Assembly (NCBI GenBank): GCA_002408065.1
Contig: DHQI01000110.1
Location: 1-36,043 of the forward strand
DNA: 36,043 nt
Source of the DNA: Bacteroidales bacterium UBA5342
GTDB taxonomy: Bacteria > Bacteroidota > Bacteroidia > Bacteroidales > UBA5342
Direction: 5' to 3'
The notes under the pieces were generated by a model. The model did no database searches. It saw only the letters and a list, made by a program, of their open reading frames with translations, and was not told where the DNA came from. The position numbers and the translations under genes are program-made. Shown one piece after another: positions 1 to 8,102 of this stretch; within the stretch, counting starts at the first letter, position 1; each line of letters starts with the position of its first letter.

Positions 1-24
1 CTCTACCAGCTGAGCTACTGTTAA
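1..24 (-). tRNA. Partial tRNA (5' part only, cut by window edge)
   Basis: Read on the minus strand, positions 20 to 1 give a typical tRNA D-arm, identical over 20 bases to the D-arm of the complete tRNA-Lys next to it. Seven bases before T8 would put the 5' end near position 24. The anticodon lies outside the window, so the amino acid cannot be named. The presumed acceptor strand begins with T, which is uncommon, so the exact 5' end is uncertain. Confidence 0.55.
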
Positions 25-39
25 GGATGACTTTAAAAC

Positions 40-71
40 AAAAAAGGAGAACAAAACTGTCCTCCTTTTTT
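40..71. terminator. Hairpin with A/T flanks between two tRNA genes
   Basis: GGAG (46-49) pairs with CTCC (62-65) and ACA with TGT inside it, with one A/C mismatch and a 4-base loop. The stem is flanked by six A on the left and six T on the right, so it can end transcription on either strand. On the minus strand it lies just after tRNA-Lys and before the next tRNA. It may be a terminator or a processing hairpin in a joint tRNA transcript. Confidence 0.5.
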
Positions 72-80
72 ACCGCTTTG

Positions 81-153
81 TGAGTCAGCTGGGGTTCGAA
101 CCCAGGACCCCATCCTTAAAAGGGATGTGCTCTACCAGCTGAGCTACTGACTC
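81..153 (-). tRNA. tRNA-Lys (anticodon TTT)
   Basis: The reverse complement folds into a complete cloverleaf. Acceptor GAGTCAG pairs with CTGACTC, the D-arm is standard, the anticodon stem CATCC/GGATG encloses loop CTTTTAA with anticodon TTT, and the T-arm contains TTCGAAC. The discriminator base is A (position 81). CCA is not encoded, so it must be added after transcription. A good promoter lies directly upstream (174-204). Confidence 0.95.
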
Positions 154-173
154 GTTTTTTTCAAAAGCGGCTG

Positions 174-204
174 CAAAGATAGTGCTTCATTTTTACAATG
201 CAAA
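174..204 (-). promoter_or_regulatory. Promoter of tRNA-Lys
   Basis: On the minus strand TTTG (204-201) and TATCTTTG (181-174) are separated by exactly 19 bases. This matches the known Bacteroidota housekeeping promoter TTTG-N19/21-TAnnTTTG. The expected transcription start lies about 13-15 bases before the tRNA 5' end, a short leader typical of tRNA genes. Confidence 0.75.
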
Positions 205-412
205 CTTTTGCCTATTTATTTTTCCATTTTGTTGAAATTATCCTGCTACACCTCTTTAAAATTATCCTTTGCCTGAGCACAAACAGGATCTGCCGATATC
301 TGAAATACGGTGTTATCCACAAAAGCAGGCCCCTTATTTTAATGCCCGAACACACGAAAAAAGACCGTAAGACGCTTTGAAAAAAGCTTTTGTGTCAATC
401 CTAAATACAGAT
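205..412. other. Intergenic stretch, nothing recognised
   Basis: This AT-rich stretch lies between the tRNA-Lys promoter and the terminator of the downstream minus-strand gene. A 60-codon frame (198-380) overlaps the promoter and has no family features, so I do not treat it as a gene. No RNA or repeat was recognised. Confidence 0.5.
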
Positions 413-449
413 AAAAAAAACAGATCGGCTTGTTAAGACAAAGCGACCT
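413..449 (-). terminator. Terminator of the PLD-like gene
   Basis: On the minus strand AGGTCG pairs with CGATCT, then, after a C/C mismatch, TTTGT pairs with ACAAG (one G-U pair) around a 4-base loop. Eight T follow directly (complement of 413-420). The hairpin starts 24 bases after the stop codon of the gene at 474-2645, a standard intrinsic terminator layout. Confidence 0.7.
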
Positions 450-473
450 AATATTTAGCAAAATTCCTTGACT

Positions 474-2645
474 CTACTGTCGTATTAAGACTTTTTGAAC
501 CTCAGACTTAGAGTCGCACCACAATTTCACAAAATAAAGGCCATTCTTTGTCAATTGTATTCGCAGAGACTCTGAACTTAATCTTCTCTGTATTATCAAG
601 CGACCCTGTGCATCATACACGTCGAGATACGAATAAGCGCGGTTGATGTTCTGCACTTCAAAAACACCTCCAGACGGATTAGGAACAATTTTTACTTTTG
701 ATAAAATCTCCTTGCTAATACTTGTTTCTAAAGGTGCCCCCATATAATCCCTGATAAGCTTCAATTCATCAACATACAGCGCAGCAATATCAGCATCATA
801 TATAAAGAGCGTGTTTTCATCATTCTTACTCTCGGCAGAATATGACCAATTATGCGTTCCTGTTATCGTCAGCGGATTTTCACCTTGAGCATCAATAACC
901 ACATATTTATGATGACACGTCGGATTGTCGGGCCAGCCGGAATCATTAGCATTAACAAAATCAACGACATCCACTCCAGCATCCACCATTTTATTGAAAG
1001 TAGTGGTGTCATAATCTACATAATCTATCACTCCAATGGTTCTTAAACCACTTTCATGTGCATCAATAATCGACTCCGCCAGATTAGAGCGTGTAATCAA
1101 CATTTGCACAAAATCTATTGACGTTTTAGCAGAATCTAATGCCTCCTTAATATAACTTTCGGTTTTATCGCTAGGCGAAAAATAAAGTGCTACCTCTTTT
1201 CCTCCCACCACAAAACGGTGCGGTGTATTATCTATTTTATCTGCGCCAAAACGCGAATTATTCTCATTAAAAGCCATCGTTGAACTACCCCACATCTCTT
1301 CGAACTCTACACCGTAAGCTTTCGCTAAGGACTGATCCTGAATAGCTACAAGATTATTAAAGTCCATCATCAAGTTGTTGTAAGTCCAGTTGGTAGAACC
1401 AGCTACTACCCAGGAATTTTTAACACTCATTTTATCAATAACTAAAAACTTATGATGCATAATACCATTCGCATTACCACGTAATACCGGAATACCAGCA
1501 TTAAGACTGTCTAGTTGAACATTGTCTACGGCATCGTCAGTCACCAAGCGGATCTTCACGCCTTTATCATAAGCTTTATTGATAGCATCTATTAAGCGGT
1601 AATTGGTATCATCACTAATAGCCGCATGGTTCGTCAAGTCATAAATAGCAATATCCAGAGTATTTGTGGCTAAGCCAACATAATGAACCAAAGTATCAAC
1701 GATGGTGTTTGGCTTATTAAGCACTGATGGTTTCACAAAAGTAACATTCATCTGACCTGATGAGTATGAACGCGTAACAAAAGCCCCCTCAAATGTCGGT
1801 GTCGTATCATTTTCAGCATTTACGGCATAAATCTTAGCAAAATAAATGGTTCCAGCATCTAGACGATCCAAGCTGAGCGTGTGATTTACATCCACCGAGC
1901 GGCTTTTTAATATGCCATCAGAATACCTTGTATCATAGCCATATTCAATCACAGCAATGGCAGAATCGTTCGTTGTAAAACGCACATCAAAACCGGAATA
2001 GGTAATCTCCGAAGCCTTAGGGTTCTCCGTCATATACAAAGGAATATCCATAAAAATATCGCCTTCGGAAGGAGGTGCTATTTTATATTTAGAATAAGTA
2101 TAGGTCAAAGGGCCGGTAATATGATAAGGCACATCTTTAGTAGGCACATAAGCAACGCCCATATCTTCCACCACCAAAGTGCCACTACCATCATCAATGG
2201 CCCACTCTCCATACCCCAGTGCCGGGTTGGTGCAAAGTGCATGCTCCACCCTGATATAAACACCTTCCCATTTTTCATCATTAGCCTCGCCAGTACTCAG
2301 CAATATGGGCTCCGGAAGAGGATTCCCTGTAGATCTCGTCACATAGTTTGACACAGACTTTAACTCAGTAAGGCTATAATATTCACTAACCTCAGCCGTA
2401 AAACTAATACTATCACCAGCTTGAGGGTTGTTTTGTGTATCATACACATAAACACCACACCAGGCCGAGTCACCATCCTGCACAAAGTACGAACCAGGAA
2501 ACACCGCTGTCACCATACCTTGTGTACTCACCACCTGCCCCAGGTATGGTGATGCATTTTGCTGTCCTTGAATTTCATAGACACTTTGTGACTTTATACC
2601 TAAAGGTAAACTTAACAATAAAAAACAAAGTAAAAGATTTTTCAT
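474..2645 (-). CDS. Secreted phospholipase-D-like protein with T9SS C-terminal domain
   Basis: A 723-residue protein with an N-terminal signal peptide (about 1-19). Residues about 20-110 resemble an OB-fold module often found in secreted Bacteroidota nucleases, and about 200-290 look like a fibronectin-type domain. Two phospholipase-D halves follow, each with an HxKx4D motif: H397/K399/D404 and H578/K580/D585, each trailed by a G(S/T)xNWx motif. Having both halves suggests a complete active site for phosphodiester cleavage, on phospholipid or nucleic acid; the substrate cannot be told from sequence. Residues about 650-723 form a type A sorting domain for type IX secretion (VPNPSGG start, YFVKL near the end), so the protein is probably exported to the cell surface or medium. 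It stands alone, with its own terminator at 413-449. Confidence 0.82.
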   Translation of the reverse strand: MKNLLLCFLLLSLPLGIKSQSVYEIQGQQNASPYLGQVVSTQGMVTAVFPGSYFVQDGDSAWCGVYVYDTQNNPQAGDSISFTAEVSEYYSLTELKSVSNYVTRSTGNPLPEPILLSTGEANDEKWEGVYIRVEHALCTNPALGYGEWAIDDGSGTLVVEDMGVAYVPTKDVPYHITGPLTYTYSKYKIAPPSEGDIFMDIPLYMTENPKASEITYSGFDVRFTTNDSAIAVIEYGYDTRYSDGILKSRSVDVNHTLSLDRLDAGTIYFAKIYAVNAENDTTPTFEGAFVTRSYSSGQMNVTFVKPSVLNKPNTIVDTLVHYVGLATNTLDIAIYDLTNHAAISDDTNYRLIDAINKAYDKGVKIRLVTDDAVDNVQLDSLNAGIPVLRGNANGIMHHKFLVIDKMSVKNSWVVAGSTNWTYNNLMMDFNNLVAIQDQSLAKAYGVEFEEMWGSSTMAFNENNSRFGADKIDNTPHRFVVGGKEVALYFSPSDKTESYIKEALDSAKTSIDFVQMLITRSNLAESIIDAHESGLRTIGVIDYVDYDTTTFNKMVDAGVDVVDFVNANDSGWPDNPTCHHKYVVIDAQGENPLTITGTHNWSYSAESKNDENTLFIYDADIAALYVDELKLIRDYMGAPLETSISKEILSKVKIVPNPSGGVFEVQNINRAYSYLDVYDAQGRLIIQRRLSSESLRIQLTKNGLYFVKLWCDSKSEVQKVLIRQ

Positions 2646-2679
2646 TCTAGCTATTTTTGAACCATTTATTTTAAACTGA

Positions 2680-2687
2680 CAAAACTA
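2680..2687 (-). promoter_or_regulatory. Possible -7 box for the PLD-like gene
   Basis: TAGTTTTG on the minus strand fits TAnnTTTG and lies 35-42 bases before the start codon. No TTTG sits at the expected 19-21 base distance upstream, so support is partial. Confidence 0.4.
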
Positions 2688-2768
2688 CAGGCTTTTTATT
2701 CAAAACACCACACCAAGACATCACATTCTAGCAACAAAAGCATATTTTTTAGAATGAAATCTATTTCC

Positions 2769-2776
2769 GACCTTTG
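2769..2776 (+). promoter_or_regulatory. Possible -7 box for hisD
   Basis: GACCTTTG differs from TAnnTTTG only at the first base. It ends 20 bases before the ATG at 2797. A start of transcription near 2783 would leave almost no leader for the GTG at 2788, which favours the ATG as start codon. Confidence 0.35.
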
Positions 2777-2796
2777 CACAAAGATTTGTGACGACT

Positions 2797-4071
2797 ATGG
2801 AAGTAATAAAATATCCGAAAAAAGCCGACTGGAAGCAGCTATTACAACGCCCTACCAGTGACGATGCTGCTGCACTAAAAAGTGCACAATCAGTGCTCGA
2901 AGACATTAAAACGAATGGTGATAAAGCCGTAAAACATTATACGGCTCAATTTGACAAAGCTGAGATAGACGAGCTTCTTGTTAGCGAAGAGGAGTTTGCC
3001 CAAGCAAAAACAGAAATATCAGAAGAGCTAAAGTCGGCCATCGATATAGCCATAGCAAATATTACAAAATTTCACGCGGCACAAAGCTTTAAAACCTTAA
3101 CGGTTGAAGTATCTCCGGGCATTACTTGCAGTCAAAAGGCTTTACCTATCGAAAAAGTAGGCCTTTATGTACCTGGCGGAACAGCCCCTCTTTTCTCAAC
3201 CGTTTTGATGTTGGCTATACCAGCCAAGATAGCTGGATGCAAAGAAATCGTGCTATGTACACCACCCGATTCTGAAGGAAAAATCCACCCGGCCATTCTT
3301 TATTCAGCCCAAAAAACGGGGGTTTCAAAAGTATTTAAAACCGGTGGCATACAGGCTGTAGGAGCTATGGCCTATGGCACCGAGAGCATTACCAAAGTCA
3401 ATAAGATATTTGGCCCGGGTAACCAATATGTAACAGCGGCCAAACAAATTGTTAGCCTTAAAGATGTGGCTATAGATATGCCGGCAGGTCCGTCCGAAGT
3501 AGAAGTAATAGCTGATGCTACTGCTAATCCGGAGTTTGTAGCGGCCGACCTGCTATCGCAAGCCGAACATGGCGTCACCAGCCAAGTTATACTTGTGACT
3601 GATGATCAAAACATCATTGAGCCCATCCAAAACGCTCTGGACAAACAACTATCCGTTTTGCCAAGAAAAGAAATGGCTGCCAAAGCCATAGACAACAGCC
3701 GCATCTTTGTGGTTGAGAGCGACGACATCATGCCTATTACAAATATGTATGCTCCCGAACACCTTATTATTTCTACTGACAATTATCAAGCTCTGTCAGA
3801 AAAAGTAGAAAATGCTGGATCTGTCTTTTTAGGACATTATACACCAGAGAGTGCCGGTGATTATGCCTCGGGTACTAATCATACCCTGCCCACCAATGGC
3901 TATGCTATGATGTACAGTGGGGTTAACCTAGACAGTTTTACCAAAAAAGTCACCTTTCAGGAGTTGACCAAGGAAGGCATACACTCTATCGGGAAAGAAA
4001 TAGAATTGATGGCCGAAACGGAAGAACTTTTTGCGCATAAAAATGCCGTGACTTTACGAATGAAAGACTAA
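2797..4071 (+). CDS. hisD: Histidinol dehydrogenase
   Basis: About 424 residues, the usual HisD length. HisD is the last enzyme of histidine synthesis and oxidises L-histidinol to L-histidine in two NAD-dependent steps, with zinc, in the cytoplasm. The family signature is clear: IFGPGNQYVTAAK, then DMPAGPSEVEVIAD, followed by the QAEHG segment and, near the C-terminus, APEHL and SGTNHTLPT, which hold the known catalytic and metal-binding Glu/His residues. The frame also opens at GTG 2788, three codons earlier, but the ATG at 2797 fits the promoter position better. No other his gene is nearby: the neighbours are an unrelated secreted protein and a sensor kinase, so hisD appears to be a single-gene unit here. 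Confidence 0.95.
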   Translation: MEVIKYPKKADWKQLLQRPTSDDAAALKSAQSVLEDIKTNGDKAVKHYTAQFDKAEIDELLVSEEEFAQAKTEISEELKSAIDIAIANITKFHAAQSFKTLTVEVSPGITCSQKALPIEKVGLYVPGGTAPLFSTVLMLAIPAKIAGCKEIVLCTPPDSEGKIHPAILYSAQKTGVSKVFKTGGIQAVGAMAYGTESITKVNKIFGPGNQYVTAAKQIVSLKDVAIDMPAGPSEVEVIADATANPEFVAADLLSQAEHGVTSQVILVTDDQNIIEPIQNALDKQLSVLPRKEMAAKAIDNSRIFVVESDDIMPITNMYAPEHLIISTDNYQALSEKVENAGSVFLGHYTPESAGDYASGTNHTLPTNGYAMMYSGVNLDSFTKKVTFQELTKEGIHSIGKEIELMAETEELFAHKNAVTLRMKD

Positions 4072-4093
4072 AAAGGGGCACATATTAAACCAG

Positions 4094-4146
4094 TACTGAC
4101 GCTTATTCATTGGTGCGGAAGATGTCAGTATTATTTCATACATTTG
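4094..4146 (+). promoter_or_regulatory. Leader region of the sensor kinase gene: inverted repeat and -7 box
   Basis: TACTGAC (4094-4100) and GTCAGTA (4124-4130) form an inverted repeat with a 23-base spacer. TACATTTG (4139-4146) matches TAnnTTTG and ends 16 bases before the ATG at 4163. No clear TTTG is present at the -33 position. The inverted repeat overlaps where an activator or repressor might bind. It has no T-run, so it is not a good terminator for hisD. Confidence 0.5.
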
Positions 4147-4162
4147 TAGAAAGACCTAAAGT

Positions 4163-7100
4163 ATGAACCGCATCATTATCTCCATACTTTTTTCCTTTGT
4201 TTTTCTAAGTCTTAGCAGTCAAGGTTACTCCCAAGAAGCTAAAGCAGATATTTTTGCAAAATTCAAACGCTTCACCACCGACCAAGGCCTTAGCAACAAC
4301 AAGGTCACCTGCATCGTCCAAGATGTCAACGGCTACCTGTGGCTGGGTACCGCTAATGGTCTGAATAAATTTGACGGTCAAAATTTTAGGCATTATTACC
4401 CTGATAGTGTCAAGCATCTGCCCGGTGCTACTATTATGGATTTAACCAATGATCTAAACGGACAACTCTGGGTAGCAAGCACTCTTGGGGTGGCTCGCTA
4501 TAATAGAAAAAACGATACCTTCACACCCATTGAGACCACCCTGCCCGACCAGCACATCCGTAGCTTAATGGTAGACAAAGAAAACCAAATATGGATGCAT
4601 AGTGCCAAGGATTACCTGCTTTGTTTCAACCAAAAAAATAAAAGTCTAAAATACTGGAAGACAGACAATGTAAAACAAGCATACTACCTGTACGATGCCC
4701 TTTTTCAAGCTTCTAGTGGTTTAATTTATTTTGGTGGACGACAATGTGGGCCTTTTGTTTTTAACCCTAAAACAGAAGAAATAAAATCATGCAACAACTA
4801 TTCTATCAGAGGCATTTCTGACGCCACCAGCTTTTACGAAGACAACGCGGGAAAACTATGGATGTGTGCTATTGACGGACTTTTCTCTTTTGCCAATGGC
4901 CGGCTAAAAAAAGAAGCTAAAAACTCCGCTTTTCAGTTGTTAACAGACCAAAAAGGACACTTTTGGTTGGCTAGTGGCAATGGACTCTATCGTTATGATC
5001 AGCACAGCAAAGATAGAAACCTTTTCCTTCATAACGAAGATATAGAACACAGCATTTCTTCTAATTATATCAACTGTATACTGGAAGACGAAGCCGGCAA
5101 TATTTGGCTAGGTAGTAATAACGGCCTCAACCTTTACCTACCGGAAAACGACTGGCTTATCCACATAGACCACCATGCCGGTATCGAAAACACACTAAGC
5201 TCTAACCACATAAGCTGTGCTATACAATTACATGACGGAGAAGTGTGGCTAGGTTCCAAATCAAAAGGCATCAACCGCATAGACCTTAAAACTCTTAGCA
5301 TAAAACAGGTCAAAAAAAGCAAGGGAAAATTAGCTTCTGATAATATCTCCGATTTCTATCAGGACAAAGAAGGCTTGCTCTGGATTGGCCTGTGGTCAGG
5401 AACGGGTTTTCAGCGCTACGACAAAACAAAAGACCATTACCAGCTTATTGTTCAAAACACCAACAATACACACCAAGATTGGTACAACGACTTTATCACC
5501 GCCGATAATGGTAATTTATGGGTCGCATCTTGGGGTGGTTTTGGACTTATGAAAATGAATAAATCAACTTTAGCACTACCCAAGACACGAAAGGATAATC
5601 CTTATATCGCTAAAATGCCATCGCGCCTCAACACCTGCTTGCTGAAAGATAAAGACCACAACCTCTACGTGGGCACCTCGGATACAGGGCTCTACATAAT
5701 GAATGAAGAAACAGAAACAGTCCACACTTACCGCAATAGTTATCCTGAAAACGACAGCCTGTGGGGAACCCCCATTCAAGCGATGACTCTTGATACAGAA
5801 GAAAGACTATGGGTCGCTGCAAAAGGCCTCAACTTATTTGATAAAGCAACAAAAACATTCTCTCACTATCTGGTGGGAGATTCATTCAAGAACCTATCCA
5901 TACAATCCATTCTCCTTGGCAATGACAAGCGACTGTGGCTAGGTACCAATCAAGGCATTATTATTTTTGATACAGAAAGTAAAAACCATCAAATCTTGCA
6001 CATAGGCAACAAGCTTCCTTACAATAAATTTTCGAAAGCAGCTGTGCTCTTGCAAGATGGCCGTATGCTTTTCGGCGGCGAAAAAGGCGCTCTTCTTTTT
6101 CACCCCCAGCAACTACTAGACCACCGCGCCCCCCCTCATTGTATACGTATTGTGAGAATAACAGAATTTGACAAAGAACTCTACCACGATGCTACGATCA
6201 CCGATACCTACCACTTTGATCATACCAATAAGCATTTGACTTTTCACCTGGCAGACCTTGGCGGTTTCTGTCAAATGGAGCAACAATATCAGTATAAAAT
6301 AGATGGATTTCATAATGATTGGCTCAGCACAGAACCTATGCAACAAAGCATTACCATCTCGAATTTAAGACACGGAGAATATACCCTGTTGATAAAAGAA
6401 AAACACACCGAGAATTCAACTTCCAAATTCTACGTCGTTAAGACACCAGCGTTTTACGAAACCATAATATTCTGGGTACTTGTTGGCCTGAGTGTTATCG
6501 GCTCTGTTTTCTATTACCTGTTTATTCAGCACCATAGAGTTGTCGCTGAAAATAAAGCTATCGTAACACAGCAGCGCCTGCTTCGCTTGCAAATGAACCC
6601 CCACTTTATCTTCAACGCCATCAGCGCTATACAAAATGACATCTTAAAAAATCCGCCTAAAGAATCCGTCAAACATCTATCCCGCTTTGCCTCATTAATA
6701 CGTTTGTTTATGGAGAGTTCTAAAAGCGACTGGGTAGAGTTTAACAAAGAGATTAAGTTTCTAACTAATTACATGGAAATACAACAACTACGCTATTCCA
6801 ACAAGTTTTCATTCTCCATAGAAATAGATAAAAATATCGATAGAAACAATATTATGATACCACCATTAGTCAGTCAACCACTAGTGGAAAATGCTATTGA
6901 ACATGGCATAAAACAGAAAAAAAACGGGGGCAACATTACGCTTATATGCAAGCAAAAAGACCGTTGTTTGCTCTTTGAGATAATGGACAATGGGACCGGC
7001 TTAGATAATGTTAAACTAAGAGAACATCACGAACCTTTTGCTTTGGAAGCAACGCAAAAAAGACTGAAGTTTATACATCAAAGAAACAAAACAGAATACT

Positions 7101-7177
7101 TGTTTGTGCTAAAAAACAGGACAGACACCCAAGGAGTAGTAGTGCAATATACCGTCCCTTTTAAGAATGAATTTTAA
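4163..7177 (+). CDS. Beta-propeller sensor histidine kinase (LytS/YehU-type)
   Basis: A 1004-residue membrane sensor. After a signal peptide (about 1-23) come many two-component-propeller repeats with the (L/I)W(L/V)G/A pattern (about 35-640), which form a periplasmic sensor. A Y_Y_Y-type Ig domain follows (about 690-760), then one membrane helix (about 768-789). The cytoplasmic part is a His_kinase domain with QMNPHFIFN, in which H814 is the expected phosphorylation site. The ATPase domain holds the N-box PLVENAIEHGI (N910) and DNGTG. Kinases of this class sense an extracellular or periplasmic cue and phosphorylate a LytTR regulator. That partner is encoded directly downstream, so the two genes are surely one operon. 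The ligand is unknown and no transport or enzyme genes adjoin it. Confidence 0.9.
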   Translation: MNRIIISILFSFVFLSLSSQGYSQEAKADIFAKFKRFTTDQGLSNNKVTCIVQDVNGYLWLGTANGLNKFDGQNFRHYYPDSVKHLPGATIMDLTNDLNGQLWVASTLGVARYNRKNDTFTPIETTLPDQHIRSLMVDKENQIWMHSAKDYLLCFNQKNKSLKYWKTDNVKQAYYLYDALFQASSGLIYFGGRQCGPFVFNPKTEEIKSCNNYSIRGISDATSFYEDNAGKLWMCAIDGLFSFANGRLKKEAKNSAFQLLTDQKGHFWLASGNGLYRYDQHSKDRNLFLHNEDIEHSISSNYINCILEDEAGNIWLGSNNGLNLYLPENDWLIHIDHHAGIENTLSSNHISCAIQLHDGEVWLGSKSKGINRIDLKTLSIKQVKKSKGKLASDNISDFYQDKEGLLWIGLWSGTGFQRYDKTKDHYQLIVQNTNNTHQDWYNDFITADNGNLWVASWGGFGLMKMNKSTLALPKTRKDNPYIAKMPSRLNTCLLKDKDHNLYVGTSDTGLYIMNEETETVHTYRNSYPENDSLWGTPIQAMTLDTEERLWVAAKGLNLFDKATKTFSHYLVGDSFKNLSIQSILLGNDKRLWLGTNQGIIIFDTESKNHQILHIGNKLPYNKFSKAAVLLQDGRMLFGGEKGALLFHPQQLLDHRAPPHCIRIVRITEFDKELYHDATITDTYHFDHTNKHLTFHLADLGGFCQMEQQYQYKIDGFHNDWLSTEPMQQSITISNLRHGEYTLLIKEKHTENSTSKFYVVKTPAFYETIIFWVLVGLSVIGSVFYYLFIQHHRVVAENKAIVTQQRLLRLQMNPHFIFNAISAIQNDILKNPPKESVKHLSRFASLIRLFMESSKSDWVEFNKEIKFLTNYMEIQQLRYSNKFSFSIEIDKNIDRNNIMIPPLVSQPLVENAIEHGIKQKKNGGNITLICKQKDRCLLFEIMDNGTGLDNVKLREHHEPFALEATQKRLKFIHQRNKTEYLFVLKNRTDTQGVVVQYTVPFKNEF

Positions 7178-7187
7178 ACCGCCCAAT

Positions 7188-7937
7188 ATGCTTAAAGTAT
7201 TAATTGTTGATGATGAGCTACATGCCAGAGAAATGCTACACACAGCGCTAAGCATCTGCTGTGTAGAAACAGAAGTGATAGGAACGGCTGAAACTGTAGA
7301 GGAAGCTGTAGAGAAAGCCAATAGTTTAAAGCCTGACGTTATACTGCTGGATATCAACCTACCTGATGGTTCTGGTTTTGATGTTCTTGAAAAAGTCCAT
7401 GACAAAAAAATCTCCGTCATTTTTGTAACTGCTTACGACGAATTTGCCGTTAAGGCGTTTAAATTCAGCGCTGTAGATTACATCGTAAAACCTGTAGATA
7501 TCGATGAGCTGGAGACCTCCATAGAAAGAGCCAAAAACACCAAGGAAACCAATGATCTTGGTCGGAAATTAAAAGTGCTGATTGACAATATGAACAATGC
7601 CGGGTCAGAAGAAAAGAAGATCGTATTAAAAACAATGGAAAGCATTCACATTGTGCGTGTTAGCGAAATAACTCATTGCGTATCAGATCAAAATTATACC
7701 GCATTTCACCTCACCAAAGGTCGTCAGTTTTTAGTGTCTCGTACTATTAAAGAGTTTGAAGAGATATTAACACCATACGGTTTTTTCCGCACACACCAGA
7801 GCCACCTCATCAATATGAACCGTATCAGTCGCTTTAACAAAACAGATGGCGGCGCTTTAGTGATGGAAGACAACACCAACATACCAGTTTCTAAACGCAA
7901 AAGACACGAATTATTTGAAATATTTGAAAAAATGTAG
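7188..7937 (+). CDS. LytTR-family response regulator
   Basis: About 249 residues from the ATG at 7188. An upstream in-frame ATG at 7167 would add seven residues and overlap the kinase gene by 11 bases; I prefer 7188 because MLKVLIVDDE is the standard beginning of a receiver domain. The receiver (about 1-120) has the acidic pair DD at the start, LLDINLPDG with the phospho-accepting Asp (D55 from this start), a conserved T-A pair in VTAYDE and K in IVKPVD. Residues about 140-245 form a LytTR DNA-binding domain, with FFRTHQSHLINMN and PVSKRKR near its end. It is the transcriptional output of the kinase just upstream, and its targets are not visible here. Confidence 0.92.
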   Translation: MLKVLIVDDELHAREMLHTALSICCVETEVIGTAETVEEAVEKANSLKPDVILLDINLPDGSGFDVLEKVHDKKISVIFVTAYDEFAVKAFKFSAVDYIVKPVDIDELETSIERAKNTKETNDLGRKLKVLIDNMNNAGSEEKKIVLKTMESIHIVRVSEITHCVSDQNYTAFHLTKGRQFLVSRTIKEFEEILTPYGFFRTHQSHLINMNRISRFNKTDGGALVMEDNTNIPVSKRKRHELFEIFEKM

Positions 7938-8029
7938 AACTAAACACCATTTTCCCACAATGATGCCTCCCCAAAGAAAGTCCACATCCCAGGGTTTTTC
8001 CATTGTTAATAACTCAACACCATTAAGAC

Positions 8030-8060
8030 TTTCGCATTAAACTAAAAAAAGCTATCTTTG
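8030..8060 (+). promoter_or_regulatory. Promoter of recA
   Basis: TTTC (8030-8033), 19 bases, then TATCTTTG (8053-8060). The second box matches TAnnTTTG exactly and the first is one base off TTTG. Transcription would start near 8067, which leaves a leader of about 36 bases before the ATG at 8103 and rules out a TTG codon at 8058 as the translation start. Confidence 0.7.
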
Positions 8061-8102
8061 AAAATCATTTTTCAAGAATATAAACACTTAATATATTGCA
8101 CT

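Noticed and set aside
198..380. 60-codon open frame in the tRNA / PLD spacer
   Set aside because: It overlaps the tRNA-Lys promoter, has no start context and no recognisable protein features.
4094..4130. TACTGAC/GTCAGTA inverted repeat as a hisD terminator
   Set aside because: The loop is long and no T-run follows; it is better described as a possible control site of the next gene.
8058..8102. 15-codon N-terminal extension of RecA from TTG
   Set aside because: The TTG is inside the TATCTTTG promoter box; the ATG at 8103 gives the standard RecA N-terminus.
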